Assembly (NCBI GenBank): GCA_002077065.1
Contig: NAJO01000021.1
Coordinates: 434,001 to 498,000 of the forward strand
Length of the DNA: 64,000 nucleotides
From: Cryoendolithus antarcticus
Taxonomy: Eukaryota; Ascomycota; Dothideomycetes; Cladosporiales; Cladosporiaceae
Reading direction: 5' to 3'
The notes beneath the pieces were generated by a model that saw nothing but the letters and a program-made list of their open reading frames with translations, was not told where the DNA came from and ran no database searches. The position numbers and the translations under genes are program-made. This document shows, in pieces, positions 12,191 through 23,205 of the stretch; the first letter of the stretch is position 1, and each line of letters begins with the position of its first letter.

Positions 12191-14384
12191 TTAGCTCCAA
12201 CCCCAAAGCTCCTTCAAGGCTTTCACTTTGCCCTCCGTGACAACGCCCGTGTCTCCCTCCACAGCACCGAGCAATTCGATCACCAGCTTTCTCTCCTCGT
12301 CAGTCTCCATGCACAGTCCTGCGGCATAGAGCGGCAGTGGCATCTCAACTCTAACGGCGGGATGTGGACGCCCGATCGCTATCCCCAAAATCTCGTACGC
12401 GTGCGCCAGAGCCTCTTGAGGTACAGGAGCGCTGAGATCTGGTACAGGTGGACTGAGCAGCAGCGTAATGCGCGCGAAGTGGTACAGGAGCATTGTCGCT
12501 GCCGTGAGAGGTATCGGATAAAACCTTTCCATCAAAGTGGGTGAGATGTTGGAGGTGACCGAGGGCGTGAGACCGCGCATCGGGCGTCGACGAAGCTGTG
12601 CGCATGGCTGGAAGACCGTGGGAAGGGTGTTGTGCCAGCTGTCAAGACTTGAGGATAGTGATTCGTGTATTGCCTGGCGGGCGGTTGGAGGTATGCTGGG
12701 AGTTGCTAGATAGTTCATAACCCGCAGTACGAGATAGAGGAGAGTATGTGAGACCAGCTCCGTCGTTGTGGACTTGTAACCGGGATCCCTTTTGACCTTG
12801 TCAGGATGGTGGTACAACTCTCCCAATGTTGAGACCTCTAGACCGCAATCTTGCCACATGCTCATATCCTCTGTATTGAGTAGTGTGACGGTGTGGTTAG
12901 TGCACGCTGCTTGGTAGTCGGCTCGTGCAAAGTTCCAGAACGATGCTAGTCGACCGACGCTTTGGTCTGGTGGCTTCTGTGGTGTCTCTGCTGGAGGTCT
13001 TACGACGCTTAGTAGCGACTTCATACCTGTGAGATGTCTAGCTTGTGTCAGTGCCCAGCCCGCAGATTATCGCATTGTATGTGCTTACTGTAGCCAACCC
13101 GTCTCTATCGTGTCAAGCGACTCGTACAGTGTGAACATCGACACTGCCAATAGTAGGTCGTCGGAGCTTAACGACGTTCCCGTCGCAGTGATCGCTGGCG
13201 AAGGCGGATTGCTCAAACTTCCCGACAACTGCTGCAAGTATACTCTCGAGTAATGGATGGCCTTGTCGTAGTAGTTGGCAGCCTTGTAGTACCAGTCAAT
13301 ACTGCGTGCATCATCAATGATTTCCATCAACGCAGGCTTTTGGCATTGCGCGCTGGCAAACAGCTTCCGACCACCCATGCGACCAAGCTGCTTGGCAGCT
13401 ACTGCTGCTATTGCGTTCTTCAGTAAGGCGTCACCCAGCGCTCTCAAGGGTACTAGGTGACTGAAGTGATTGTCGCAGTCATATAAGTCCATCCAAGGTC
13501 CAATGAACTCCGTGAAATGTCGTATCAGAAACGCCATTTCATGTTCGCGCTCGTCCGTGATGAGACCACTCGTGTGAAACTGGCTGTCGGTGGCCCATGG
13601 CAGGCTTTGCGATGTTCCAGGTCGGGGCAGTCTTAGATCGGACTTCTCTATCGACGGCATAGCATCGAACTTGTCGACTTCATCCACGATCTCGGGGAGA
13701 TTCGGGATGAAACCACACGAGTTGTTGTTCTTGCCATAGAATGAGTCCGGTTCGAGGTTGAACCAATCGGGATCGAACTGCAGCGGGTCCAAGACTTCGT
13801 GGAGTATGTTATCGAGGTCCATGTCCGATGCTAAGGGTGGAAGCTGATTAAGCGCAGTGGGCGGGCTGTACATTGGCTGAGATCTGAAGCACTTGAGATC
13901 ATCGACCGGATTTGTACTTGGCTTGGCCACATTCTGGCCGAGTCGAGACGGTAGTGCATGAAGAGATGTCCGTCTTCGCCGCACTCCGTCAGACGACGAC
14001 GGGGAGTCATGGTTAGCGCCAGCTATCGTACTGTGAGGACTCTGTAATGCTGTCAGAACTAGCTTGAATAACTGTCATAAGAAATTCGTACATTCAGAGA
14101 GAGCTCAGCGAACTCTCCAGTATTGCTGCGCTGGTCCATTTCCGTCTCAAACTTCTTTCGAAGCGTCACACCCTCGTCCACGAACTTCCGCTTCTTGTCG
14201 TAGCCAGGGCACGGCTTGCCGAGTTTCTCGCAACGAAAGCATGCCGGATGGCGTTTGTCGCACTTGTTACGTTGTCAGCATCGCGGACCGAGAGTCACTC
14301 AATACCTCGCGGCCAACTCACCTTCACCCGCCGCTCTCGACAGCGATCACATGCTCGTTCCACTGGAGCCGAGGGCTCCGCCAT
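12191..14384 (-). CDS. Zn2Cys6 fungal transcription factor
   Basis: Four exons on the minus strand: 14384-14322, 14262-14092, 14041-13089 and 13037-12191, giving 677 residues. The binuclear zinc cluster spans the first intron: CDRCRERRVK is encoded by exon 1 and CDKRHPACFRC by exon 2, followed by EKLGKPC. Six cysteines with the normal C-x2-C-x6-C-x6-C-x2-C-x6-C spacing are present. The last junction (acceptor CTAG at 13038) restores GWLQHLTGMKSLL, a common segment of the fungal-specific regulatory domain. The middle region carries that all-helical domain. It should be a DNA-binding nuclear regulator that recognises CGG half-sites. The target pathway is not evident. It is divergent from the MOSC gene with 341 bp between starts, so the two may be linked in regulation (inference). 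Confidence 0.9.
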
Positions 14385-14725
14385 TGTGTGGACCAGCAGA
14401 TCGCGACAGAGGTACCACGCTCGTTGATCTCCGTCTAGCTCCTAGCATTCGACTATGCGATAGACTGCCATTGCATCATTTCGTTCATTGCAGAAAGAAG
14501 AATGTCACTCGGCGTGCAGTCTGACTTTCGATGGCGCGAGGGTTGTAGCAGCCCACGGCAGCCGAGGGTCTAGAGCGCTAGGCCCACCCTAGACATTGCT
14601 GATGAATGAACAGCAATGTGGCGTCGAAACCAGACATCGTATTACTTGCGTTCGGCATCGACCGGACGATACATGACAGCAGTCGGTCGCGTAGTATAGA
14701 ATGTGAAGAGACAGCGACCGGCGCC
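14385..14725. promoter_or_regulatory. Shared divergent promoter, Zn2Cys6 regulator / MOSC gene
   Basis: This 341-bp region separates the two divergent start codons. No operator could be assigned with confidence by eye. The Zn2Cys6 product could bind its own promoter here, which would need testing. Confidence 0.4.
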
Positions 14726-15952
14726 ATGAAGATCCAACGAGTAGGGCACCCTCTACCTTCTGAGCCTATACACCTATCGGACTTGAGCCGACCACTGACA
14801 CAAGGTCTCATAGCTTTTTATATATCCCGTCAAGTCCCTGCGACCAGTCGAGGTCACGGCAGCGGAAATCACAAACGAAGGGCTGCGATTCGATCGACAA
14901 TATGTACTCGTCAAACCGCCCACAGGCGAGTGCCATGGCCTGTGCGAACACATAACGATCAAGTGCGCCATGACGCAGGGACAGAAGTCCATGCATTTGA
15001 GGTAACAACTAGCAGATCATACTTCGAACTCGGTCTCTTCCACTGCGCAGTCGATATTGCTTGGTCGAAGCTCACAATCACGCAAATTCAGGCCAAGGAG
15101 AATCGATCTATCGTGATCCCGCTCACTCCGTCTCCACTCGTCCTGATGAGTGCACAAACCTTCCAAGTTTCCATCTTTGGTACACGAGCAACTGGCATCG
15201 ACATGGGAGACGTGATCTCGGACTACTTCAGCCATCACCTCAAGTTCCGGGTTCGACTGTTATACATCGGCGGCAACGGCCAACGTGAGATCCCAGGCGC
15301 GGCGTACATGCCTAAACATTACCAGGCGCTGTCAATCTCAGTCAACGATAAGCTGCAACCGCAGCGTTTACGCTTTGCTGATGCTGCACCATTATTGATT
15401 ACTTCTTCGGCGTCTGAAGAAGACGCACGACGGCGGCTGCCAGCTGTGGCGCAGGGCGAAGATGTGATCATTCGCTTCCGGCCCAATGTGCATGTTGACG
15501 TTGGGGAGGAGCAGGAACCGTACGAGGAAGATGGATGGAGTATGCTTGCAATTCGATCACAGAGTGATCCTGAGCAGGAAGTATCCGTCAGATGTCTGGC
15601 TCGCACAGTCCGCTGCCTGAGTCTGAACGTCGATCTGGCAAAAGGCGGCATGATCGCTACGAATCGACAGCTCTATGGTCTGCTTGCCAAAGATCGACGA
15701 GTCAATGATAAGTTCCCTAGTGAGTCTTATTGTCTTACCTCTCGATTAGAACGTGACTGAAATTCTGCAGACAAGCCAGTATTCGGTCAGTATGCCTGTG
15801 CAGGTCCCTCAGGTGCTGTCTTGCGTGTAGGAGACGAAGTCGAGATCACGGAACGCATCAGCCGCGCGAACACGCCGATGAGTGCAAGTCCCATTACACC
15901 AAACGGACCGGTCACGCCCATCACGCCTTACGGTCCAATCACACCTGGCTGA
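14726..15952 (+). CDS. MOSC-domain protein (mARC-like)
   Basis: Four exons: 14726-14740 (only 15 nt), 14814-14962, 15016-15719 and 15771-15952, giving 349 residues. Joining yields MKIQRLFIYPVKSLRPVEVT, a clear MOSC N-terminal beta-barrel start, and GLRFDRQYVLVKPP. The second junction uses donor GTGCGC at 14963 and gives EHITIKSYFELGLFHCAVDI, which matches the family pattern. The MOSC domain follows, with FRPNVHVDV, PYEEDGW and RTVRCLSLNVD. MOSC proteins of the mARC class bind molybdenum cofactor and reduce N-hydroxylated compounds, and the fungal homologues are little studied. The C-terminus ends in a Pro/Thr repeat (TPITPYGPITPG). A single-exon reading from 14606 would give a wrong N-terminus. 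It is divergent from a Zn2Cys6 regulator. Confidence 0.85.
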
Positions 15953-16926
15953 GTTCTTAGAAAGCGTCTGTCGCCATTCCGTCCCATTCCAACACTGACG
16001 GCTAAGTCAAGCTCACAAAACAGTCTGCTTGACGCTCGAGACGAGGCAATAGGCGTAGACAGCTGTTTTTACCGGCGTCAGCCGTCCGAGCCACGCGCCA
16101 GCAGAGAAGACATGTCAGAAGCTATGCTAGGCAGAGCATGGAACAGCCATCCATGCATCTCGATCATTGGCTCTTGAAGCCCAGGACAGTCACGCTGCGC
16201 TGGGCTGGTTTCGGATTGGAGTTGGGAAGCAGAGGACCCAGATCAAGGCGGAGAATCCACTCGCCGATAACGCCCATCGCTCCCGCCGTGCTCTACAGAA
16301 GGGTATGGACCTACTCCAAAACGCAACGCAATCCGGATGGGCACGTTGTCGCAGCTCGAAATACGGGCAATAATCATTTCACCAATCGTTAGTGGTCACC
16401 GACGATCACATGGGCGGGCTGCCACCACCCGTGGAAACCGGAGACAATTCACCCGTCGTCGCTTAGCATGATGCTGACACAGTCTCTCCTGAGATCCGAG
16501 CGGGCTCCTCTGCTTCTGTTAATGCACCCGCTGCGGCGATACTGGTATCCCGGTGCCGGCCATGGGCCTGCACGAGCAAGTGATGGTCGCTTGCCGGCTC
16601 ACTACAACGGTAACTCACCGTCGACGTGGCCATGTCATCGCTATCTCCACTCGCCCGAAAGAAAGACAGCTATGTGAGACCGTTCCGAGACAGACAAGTG
16701 CAGCTTGCGCGGAATGAACACAATGTGTACCGAGCCATGGACATCCGATGAATTGTAGATCTTTTTAATTGCTATGTAGCTAGCTATACACGTGAGCAAC
16801 TCCAGCTAGTCCTTCGTATCATCTATTCACTGCCCACGCCACCGAGACAGCCAAGACACGCCTCATGCATCGTGACCATGGCAACCGCTGTTTCTTATCA
16901 TCGTGGAAAGCGCCACCGTAGCACGC
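15953..16926. other. Intergenic region between convergent genes
   Basis: About 970 bp between the MOSC stop and the SNF2 stop. Short open frames near 16138-16392 show no family resemblance. No repeat or RNA gene was recognised. Confidence 0.5.
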
Positions 16927-19900
16927 TCACTGTTCTCCGCGCCTGGGCGTAGGCAACCCGTGCACGCCTTTATCAGGCGAAGATCGAACAGTCGCCACTG
17001 GCGGTCTAGCCGGCGGATCGACTGACATAGGCGCGAAGCCATCCTGGAATGTGCCGTTACGCACATCCCTGCCCCCACTAGCGAAATGGTGCGGTTGGAC
17101 GTTCTGCATCTGAGGGAGATTCATCCACGCGTGCGAGCCGGGGAAGCCTTGCGGCTGGAGCGAAGAGCTACTCATACCACGAGGGACTTGCGTCGCTGGT
17201 ATCGCAGCACGAGGCATACTGGTTGCAGCTTGCGTTGCTGGAATCGGAGCTGCGTCTATCCGCGAAGGACCGATCATTGCGGGGGCAGTGCTCGGAACGC
17301 TTGTTTGGGCAGCAGCAACAGGAGGGTGCTCCAAACCCCGAGGCATCACTTCAGGGGGACCCAATTTGCGGTTCGTGCGGTTCTCGTCACGCCACTGCAT
17401 TTCCTCCTCGACCCTTCGCATGTCCTCTTCATTGAGATCCTCCTCGTCAGCCGCCTCTTGCTGCAGGGTCTCCATTGTGTCGATAGCGCAGATGTCCATC
17501 GATGAGTCCTTCTCTGTACGTGCAGATTGCGCATCGATGATCTTGTCGAGGACGTACTTGTCCTTGCCATGCTCCACGTTGATGTCATTGTGTTTCACGG
17601 CCCGCGGATGGTACAGGTACTTGGTCAAGTCGCGCTGGGCATTGCGACCTGGTTTCCTTTTGTCGACGACGCGCTGTGCAAGTGAGGTCTTGAACAGCGT
17701 CTTGTTGTAGAGGTTCGTCTCAAATGTGCCGCCTGCGATGAAGCGGTAGACATAGACCGCCTTCGTCTGACCCAGGCGATAAGCCCGGCCGATGGCCTGC
17801 TCTTCCCAAGACGGATTGAAAGAAAAGTCAAAGAGTATCACGCGATTGGCGCACTGTATGTTGAGCCCTTGGCTTCCGGCTTTGGTCGAGATCAGAAGTA
17901 AGGAGTACTTACCTTCCGAGAAGTCCTTCAGGATGTCGGATCGCTTGGCGGTGGCAACATTGCCGTCGATGCGCGCACATTTGATGTTGCCAGCCGCAAA
18001 GAGTTTCTCAAGATAGTCAAGAGTAGGGATTTTGTGCGAGAACAGCAGAAGCTGGTCCCCACATGCCATTGAAAGCTCAATGATTCGCATCAGCAGGGAG
18101 ACCTTTGCTGATAGAGCTGGGTCAAGCGTATCGGTAAGGTCCTCCACGAGAGCCTTGATGGCCACGTCGTCGAAGCCCAATCCAGTGAGTGTTGATCCCT
18201 CGTCGGCGGGTTCATCCGGCGCGACTATTTCAGCAGGACTGTCCACCGTTGACTCCGATGCGTTACCATCGGCTGCTTCCTCAAGAGCTTGGATAGCTGT
18301 CGTGCGTCTCTTATGAATCTTAGCGATTCGCTTCTTTGGGTCGAGAGACTCAAGAATTCTTCTGCGATACGCGGTTGGATGGTTGTTGAGTAGGAACAGC
18401 GCATCAAGCCACCCAAAGATCCTCATCTGGCTTACATCCTCGATACCTTCGGCAGCGCCGGTAATCGCGTGGATGTACTTCGAGTACGCGGCTCGCTGGG
18501 TGCCGGTCAATTCGACGGTAACGACGAACTCCACTTTAGATTTGAGGGATCCACGTAACACCGTGATATCGGCACGATGTACTTTGGGTGCAATCTCGCG
18601 GTGCAGCACCGTCAGCTGCACTTTGCTCCGGCGACGCTCGCCAGCATCACTATCCTGCCACAAGCCCGCTTTGATGGGATTAGCGAAACGTCCTTGGAAT
18701 TCAGTCTTTCCTCCGAGGTATCCTGGTGCGACCCAGGAGATGAGTGAGAAAATCTCGTTGACATCGTTACTCATGGGCGTGCCTGTCAGAGCGATGCGAC
18801 TGTGCGTCTCAAGCATATCGGCGGCCTGGGAAAGCCTGATCCTGTCATCTTTGAGTGCATGTGCTTCATCAGCCACAACAAGATTAGTTCCCGCGAGCAG
18901 CGTGGTTTGCACGAGATCGCGATGCTCAGGCGTGTTCAAGACGCGAGAGGCTTTGCCAGACTTTCGCGAGTCGTCGCTGTCATCCGCCATGACTAAAGCA
19001 CGGAAAATGCTGTAGCCGATGAGCAGTAGACCACCCATACGATGCCACTCTTTCAGGATTTCTGCGTATGACAGCTCGTCCTTCTTCCTCATGACAGTGG
19101 TCTCGATAACAAACACCCGTGAAGGCCCACCAAAACCCTGCGGCGCCCACTGCTTGATCTCCTTTTGCCAGTTGCGCAGCAAAGATGCCGGACAAAGTAT
19201 CAGAAAGCAAAGTCGACGACGGAACACTCTACGTTCATCGCCCTTCACTTGCAGCCTCAGTGGCAATTGGTGTCGGATCTTAGCTGTTGGAGATTGAGAA
19301 GCCTCATCGACAGCCATCAGCATTGCGATGCTCTGCATGGTCTTTCCCAGGCCCATCGTGTGGGCAAGGACTGCACCCTGACTGCCGGCAGAGTCACGAG
19401 CCGTGATCTCTCGCCAGAGAAAGCGGACACCTTCATGCTGGTAGTTCTTCAGGCTGTGGGCTATGGCCTGGTGGATGAAGATCGGCGGATCGCCAGCATC
19501 GTGCAGCGGATTGATTGCGAGCCTTGACTGACTTGGGTTGGCCGCAATCATCTGCGAGAGCATGTCCGGATTGGATGACAACTGGGACTGCAACTGCACC
19601 TGCGTGAATAGATGGCTTCGTGCTTGTGCATTGCTCCTCCGCGTCTTCGCGACTTCGTCTTGCTTCACCTCCTTTGGTTTTTTCGCGGAGCCATGCCTGG
19701 TCGACGGTGTATCCGCGGCGTCTTGCACCTCGTCTGCCTCGTCGATATCATCTACTTCATCTTGAAGGTCTTCGTCAGAGTCAACATTGTACGGAATAGC
19801 CTGCGTGGCCGATTTATGATGCACGAAAAGTTTGCTCGTGCGCTTCTGCAGTAAAGCCCGCAGCTCAATCACGAACATGTAGACCTGTCCGTCTTGATTG

Positions 19901-22647
19901 AGGAATTGCTGAATCATGTCTGAGTCGCAGGAAACTCGAGGCGAGACGGAGCAGTACCAAGCACATGCCATGTGGGCGCACTGTTGCATCACTTCCACGA
20001 GATGTGCCTCCATCACCTCGCGCAAGCCTTTATTGTCGTTCATATGTAATATCGCAGCGATCAGCCTTTGCTTGAAGCCTGGGTTTGCGAGCTCCTGCCA
20101 TGCCTGCCATAATTTCTCCTGTAATGGCTGCCCAGCGTCGTTTAGCATCTTGATCAAAAGGTGCTTGCGCTGCTTCGTCTCAGCGAGCTGGTCGAAGTCC
20201 CACTCGTCAACATCGGAGGCGGTGGCCAGGAGAGGATTTCCAACAGGCGTGGGCTTGCTGCGCACAGAGGGAGTGCTGCTTTTCGATGCTCTCTTGAGCT
20301 TCTTGCTGGGCCCGACGATAGGCTTGGCCTTCCTTCTGGGTGTACCCTTGCTTGCTGAGCTGTCTGTCAACAATGTCAAGTCAATGACGCCAGTCTTCGT
20401 GCCGACCGGTGTACGTGGTGCATGACTATCGCTACTTCGTGGACGGTCTGTATCATCTGGAATCTCTTCTTTGACTCCCTCTGGAGAGAATGACGGTCGG
20501 TTCGGTAGCGTCCCATGTATGCCGCGAGCGTGCTTGAACGAGCGCGGTGGATCCGAGCTCTCGTTGATCTCGTCAGGTACTAGCTCGGGCGACGTGGAAT
20601 TTCGCTCAGACATGAGCGCATAGTCGGCACCATCTGCAGGCTTTTCGACCGTATCCGCTTCATGATTGAGACAGTCGCTGCGCAAAGCGTGCTCGGAGTC
20701 TGCAATGACGTCCTCATGCTGCTCGACGTCCTCATGCTGCTCATCGTCCGCGAGCACCACGTCTGACATGACAACGTTGTCCAGCTGCTCCTGATCATCT
20801 TCGAGTGCTCCGTCCGGCACCACAAAGTCGTCACCGCCAGCCACGATATGTGGCTCGTCTGGTTTCGCGGTGGTAGAGCGCTCATCTCCCGCTTGGGTTG
20901 ATGCAGCGATCTCTTCTGCGAGAGTCTGCGACAGCATGCTTACGGTACGCTGTGGCGAAAGCTGCATTCGATCGCCAGGTTCCAGCAGATTCAGTGCGTT
21001 CTGCAGGGAAGAGCCATGTGCACTCGCTTGCTGCGCTGCCGTACCGGGAATATGAGCTGACTTGACAGTTGAGCGGATTGGCCGCGCAGGTGCCTGGCTG
21101 GCGACCCAGATGGAGATCTTCCACAACTCCTTCTCGCGGTCATGTACAGTAGGCTCAAGCATCTCACACTGACGCCTAAGGCTTGCCGCACCTTCCCACT
21201 GCATCCCGACCATATCATTTCGATACTTCGTAAGTCGCTTGCCAAGCAGATCGCTCACTCGTTGAGCTCCACGGACGAGCTCATCACGGACAGTACGACT
21301 TCTCTTCATCTTCTTCCACACGAACCAAGCCTCTTTCGTGACAAGGGTCGGCAACTTATTGTCATGCCACTCTTGCCGGAAACGTTCAATGGCAGCGTCA
21401 ATGACCAGTGGGATGTCAATCTGCTCATGCTCTTGCTCACTCTCGACATCGGCAAGATCATCGCCACTCTCATCGTCGGTGTCTTGCTCCACGTCTGCCG
21501 CGACTGTAGTGGCATCGTCATCACCTTCTGGAAAGGCAGTGATATCGACATCACCATCGCGGTGCTTCCAGTTGAGAAGGAGATGGTCATATTCGCCACC
21601 GATTTGTGCAGCATCCTGCATGGAATATCCCAGGTCAATCGCATTGCTGTTGATCATGGCGTCAGACTCCCGTGTGATGATGATCCGGTCCTCGTCGTTG
21701 ATGTGCGCCGATGTCGCGGTGTCTGGAGCGTACTGTACGACGTAAGCGCATCGAGCAGCGTCAGGCATCAGACGCCCATGTCGATTGGTCTTGCTGGTGG
21801 CCAAGGCAACGCCAGCTTTCATGTCGTATCTGTACGGGTAGATGACCAGCGCGTCTCTCGACTTGCGGATGAAATGGCTTTCCTCAGGCGCGTGGAGAAA
21901 GCGTGACATGCAGCGATAAGCGTACTGCGTGAGCCCGCATTGTACGAGCGGATTGACATACTGGAAGTCATCGGACTCTTCATCTTCACCGTCGTCGATA
22001 AAATGCCTGTGCATGGGAGGCAAGAGACCAACAGCAGCGCCAAGCGCAGTATTACCAAAGAAAAGCTGGTCGATAGGCAGGCCTCTCGCAGGTAAATGGA
22101 TCTTAGAATCATCAATTTCGTATTTTGAAGTCGTGATGCCGTGATCAAGCACCGAATCATGATCAGTCACCAGTGCCGCCGAGTCTAAGCGACGCCGCTT
22201 GCGCGGACGACCATCATCGATCTTTTGCTCGCCATGCGTAAGATCATCGCCGACTATGGGTGCTACAATGCTGTGGGCAACTGTCGTGGTCTGGCGCTCG
22301 TTCATGTGGGCTGGTTGCGCAGTAGATTCAGGCGCAGGCCACTCGATTGGCTCGTCTTTGATCCTGTACCTGCATGAGCTGTCTTGAAGATGCCGGATAC
22401 ACCGCAAGTACGCAGTTCGCTCTCCTAAAGCCTTCACGCCACATTCCTCTCTGAGGAAGGACAGATCGACGGCAGTCAGCAGCGTGACGCCATCGACGCT
22501 GTTCTCAACGAATCTGGCAACGAGCTGCTCGAGTGAAGGAAACGTCGCGTGTGGTACATCGCGCCTGATATACTGCACAGCGTCGCCACGAAGGAAATCA
22601 GTAACGTCCTCGACAGTCCAATGCCACACATCTGGTGGACGCGTCAT
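16927..22647 (-). CDS. SNF2-family ATPase (RAD54/ATRX-like) with SAM-like N-terminus
   Basis: One uninterrupted frame of 1906 residues. The first in-frame ATG is at 22647; the frame is open further upstream but has no ATG there. Residues about 8-90 (VWHWTVEDVTDFLRG onward) resemble a SAM domain. Residues 90-1050 are mostly acidic or low complexity, with scattered helical blocks. The helicase core starts near residue 1090: motif I HTMGLGKTMQSIAML, motif II VVADEAHALKD (near 1260), then ALTGTPMSND. The C-terminal RecA lobe carries STKAGSQGLNIQCANRVI and QAIGRAYRLGQTK (near 1620). This is a chromatin-remodelling or recombination ATPase of the RAD54/ATRX branch, acting in the nucleus. Subfamily assignment is inference. 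A Pro/Ala/Gln-rich tail follows the core. Confidence 0.88.
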   Translation of the reverse strand: MTRPPDVWHWTVEDVTDFLRGDAVQYIRRDVPHATFPSLEQLVARFVENSVDGVTLLTAVDLSFLREECGVKALGERTAYLRCIRHLQDSSCRYRIKDEPIEWPAPESTAQPAHMNERQTTTVAHSIVAPIVGDDLTHGEQKIDDGRPRKRRRLDSAALVTDHDSVLDHGITTSKYEIDDSKIHLPARGLPIDQLFFGNTALGAAVGLLPPMHRHFIDDGEDEESDDFQYVNPLVQCGLTQYAYRCMSRFLHAPEESHFIRKSRDALVIYPYRYDMKAGVALATSKTNRHGRLMPDAARCAYVVQYAPDTATSAHINDEDRIIITRESDAMINSNAIDLGYSMQDAAQIGGEYDHLLLNWKHRDGDVDITAFPEGDDDATTVAADVEQDTDDESGDDLADVESEQEHEQIDIPLVIDAAIERFRQEWHDNKLPTLVTKEAWFVWKKMKRSRTVRDELVRGAQRVSDLLGKRLTKYRNDMVGMQWEGAASLRRQCEMLEPTVHDREKELWKISIWVASQAPARPIRSTVKSAHIPGTAAQQASAHGSSLQNALNLLEPGDRMQLSPQRTVSMLSQTLAEEIAASTQAGDERSTTAKPDEPHIVAGGDDFVVPDGALEDDQEQLDNVVMSDVVLADDEQHEDVEQHEDVIADSEHALRSDCLNHEADTVEKPADGADYALMSERNSTSPELVPDEINESSDPPRSFKHARGIHGTLPNRPSFSPEGVKEEIPDDTDRPRSSDSHAPRTPVGTKTGVIDLTLLTDSSASKGTPRRKAKPIVGPSKKLKRASKSSTPSVRSKPTPVGNPLLATASDVDEWDFDQLAETKQRKHLLIKMLNDAGQPLQEKLWQAWQELANPGFKQRLIAAILHMNDNKGLREVMEAHLVEVMQQCAHMACAWYCSVSPRVSCDSDMIQQFLNQDGQVYMFVIELRALLQKRTSKLFVHHKSATQAIPYNVDSDEDLQDEVDDIDEADEVQDAADTPSTRHGSAKKPKEVKQDEVAKTRRSNAQARSHLFTQVQLQSQLSSNPDMLSQMIAANPSQSRLAINPLHDAGDPPIFIHQAIAHSLKNYQHEGVRFLWREITARDSAGSQGAVLAHTMGLGKTMQSIAMLMAVDEASQSPTAKIRHQLPLRLQVKGDERRVFRRRLCFLILCPASLLRNWQKEIKQWAPQGFGGPSRVFVIETTVMRKKDELSYAEILKEWHRMGGLLLIGYSIFRALVMADDSDDSRKSGKASRVLNTPEHRDLVQTTLLAGTNLVVADEAHALKDDRIRLSQAADMLETHSRIALTGTPMSNDVNEIFSLISWVAPGYLGGKTEFQGRFANPIKAGLWQDSDAGERRRSKVQLTVLHREIAPKVHRADITVLRGSLKSKVEFVVTVELTGTQRAAYSKYIHAITGAAEGIEDVSQMRIFGWLDALFLLNNHPTAYRRRILESLDPKKRIAKIHKRRTTAIQALEEAADGNASESTVDSPAEIVAPDEPADEGSTLTGLGFDDVAIKALVEDLTDTLDPALSAKVSLLMRIIELSMACGDQLLLFSHKIPTLDYLEKLFAAGNIKCARIDGNVATAKRSDILKDFSEGKYSLLLISTKAGSQGLNIQCANRVILFDFSFNPSWEEQAIGRAYRLGQTKAVYVYRFIAGGTFETNLYNKTLFKTSLAQRVVDKRKPGRNAQRDLTKYLYHPRAVKHNDINVEHGKDKYVLDKIIDAQSARTEKDSSMDICAIDTMETLQQEAADEEDLNEEDMRRVEEEMQWRDENRTNRKLGPPEVMPRGLEHPPVAAAQTSVPSTAPAMIGPSRIDAAPIPATQAATSMPRAAIPATQVPRGMSSSSLQPQGFPGSHAWMNLPQMQNVQPHHFASGGRDVRNGTFQDGFAPMSVDPPARPPVATVRSSPDKGVHGLPTPRRGEQ

Positions 22648-23205
22648 CTTGCGCGTTAGTATGCTGTGTGGTGTTGAAGTGGGTATCGGTGTCTTGTCGA
22701 GGCGTGGTGTGGTGCTGTGTGGTGGTAGGAGGTGAGGTGATGTGTCGTAGATCTGGGTGTAGAAGGTGAAGTGCTTCTCGAGGTGAGCGGCTGATCCCGC
22801 ACAGGCACGTGAACCTAGTAGAAGGGCAAGTGCAAGTGCAAGTGCGTCGACACGTAGATGTGGCAGGAGCAACCGAGAGGATGCCTAGTGAGTGTGTGTA
22901 GCTGCGGCTCAAGATCTGCGGATTGCGCGCAACAAGAGCTTCTGCAAAACGCGACAGGTCAACACACGGTTATTGCAAGCTCGACGAGCAAGAAATGAGC
23001 TCTTTATACGCTTTCCAGTCGAACGAGAAGGCTCGATCGTACAGGCATCGACGTAGAGAAGTGCGGATGCGGTGGATCTGCCTTATGCTGATGCGCTGAC
23101 ACCTTGCCGGCCACCGACTATTCGTTGTAAAGGAGCTTACTGAATGCTGACCACGAATGCTGCCACACAAGCAAGCAGATCCTATGTAGCTCTTCACACG
23201 TCCCT
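22648..23205. other. Intergenic region upstream of the SNF2 gene
   Basis: Promoter and 5' leader of the SNF2 gene. The 22660-22750 part is G/T-rich on the plus strand. The SNF2 frame stays open to 22872 but lacks an ATG, so translation of this part is unlikely. No other gene was supported. Confidence 0.45.

Noticed and set aside
14606..14725. Longer single-exon start for the MOSC gene
   Set aside because: It would skip the conserved N-terminal MOSC block, which only appears after splicing from ATG 14726.
15002..15015. 14-bp GT..AG segment in the MOSC gene as an intron
   Set aside because: It keeps the frame but is far too short for splicing. The 53-bp intron 14963-15015 with the same acceptor fits better.
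21142..21906. Plus-strand frame of 254 codons inside the SNF2 gene
   Set aside because: Antisense shadow of a long, motif-supported coding region.
22648..22872. Upstream extension of the SNF2 protein with a signal-peptide-like stretch
   Set aside because: The extension lacks an ATG. The first in-frame ATG is 22647, just ahead of the SAM-like domain, and a nuclear ATPase should not be secreted.
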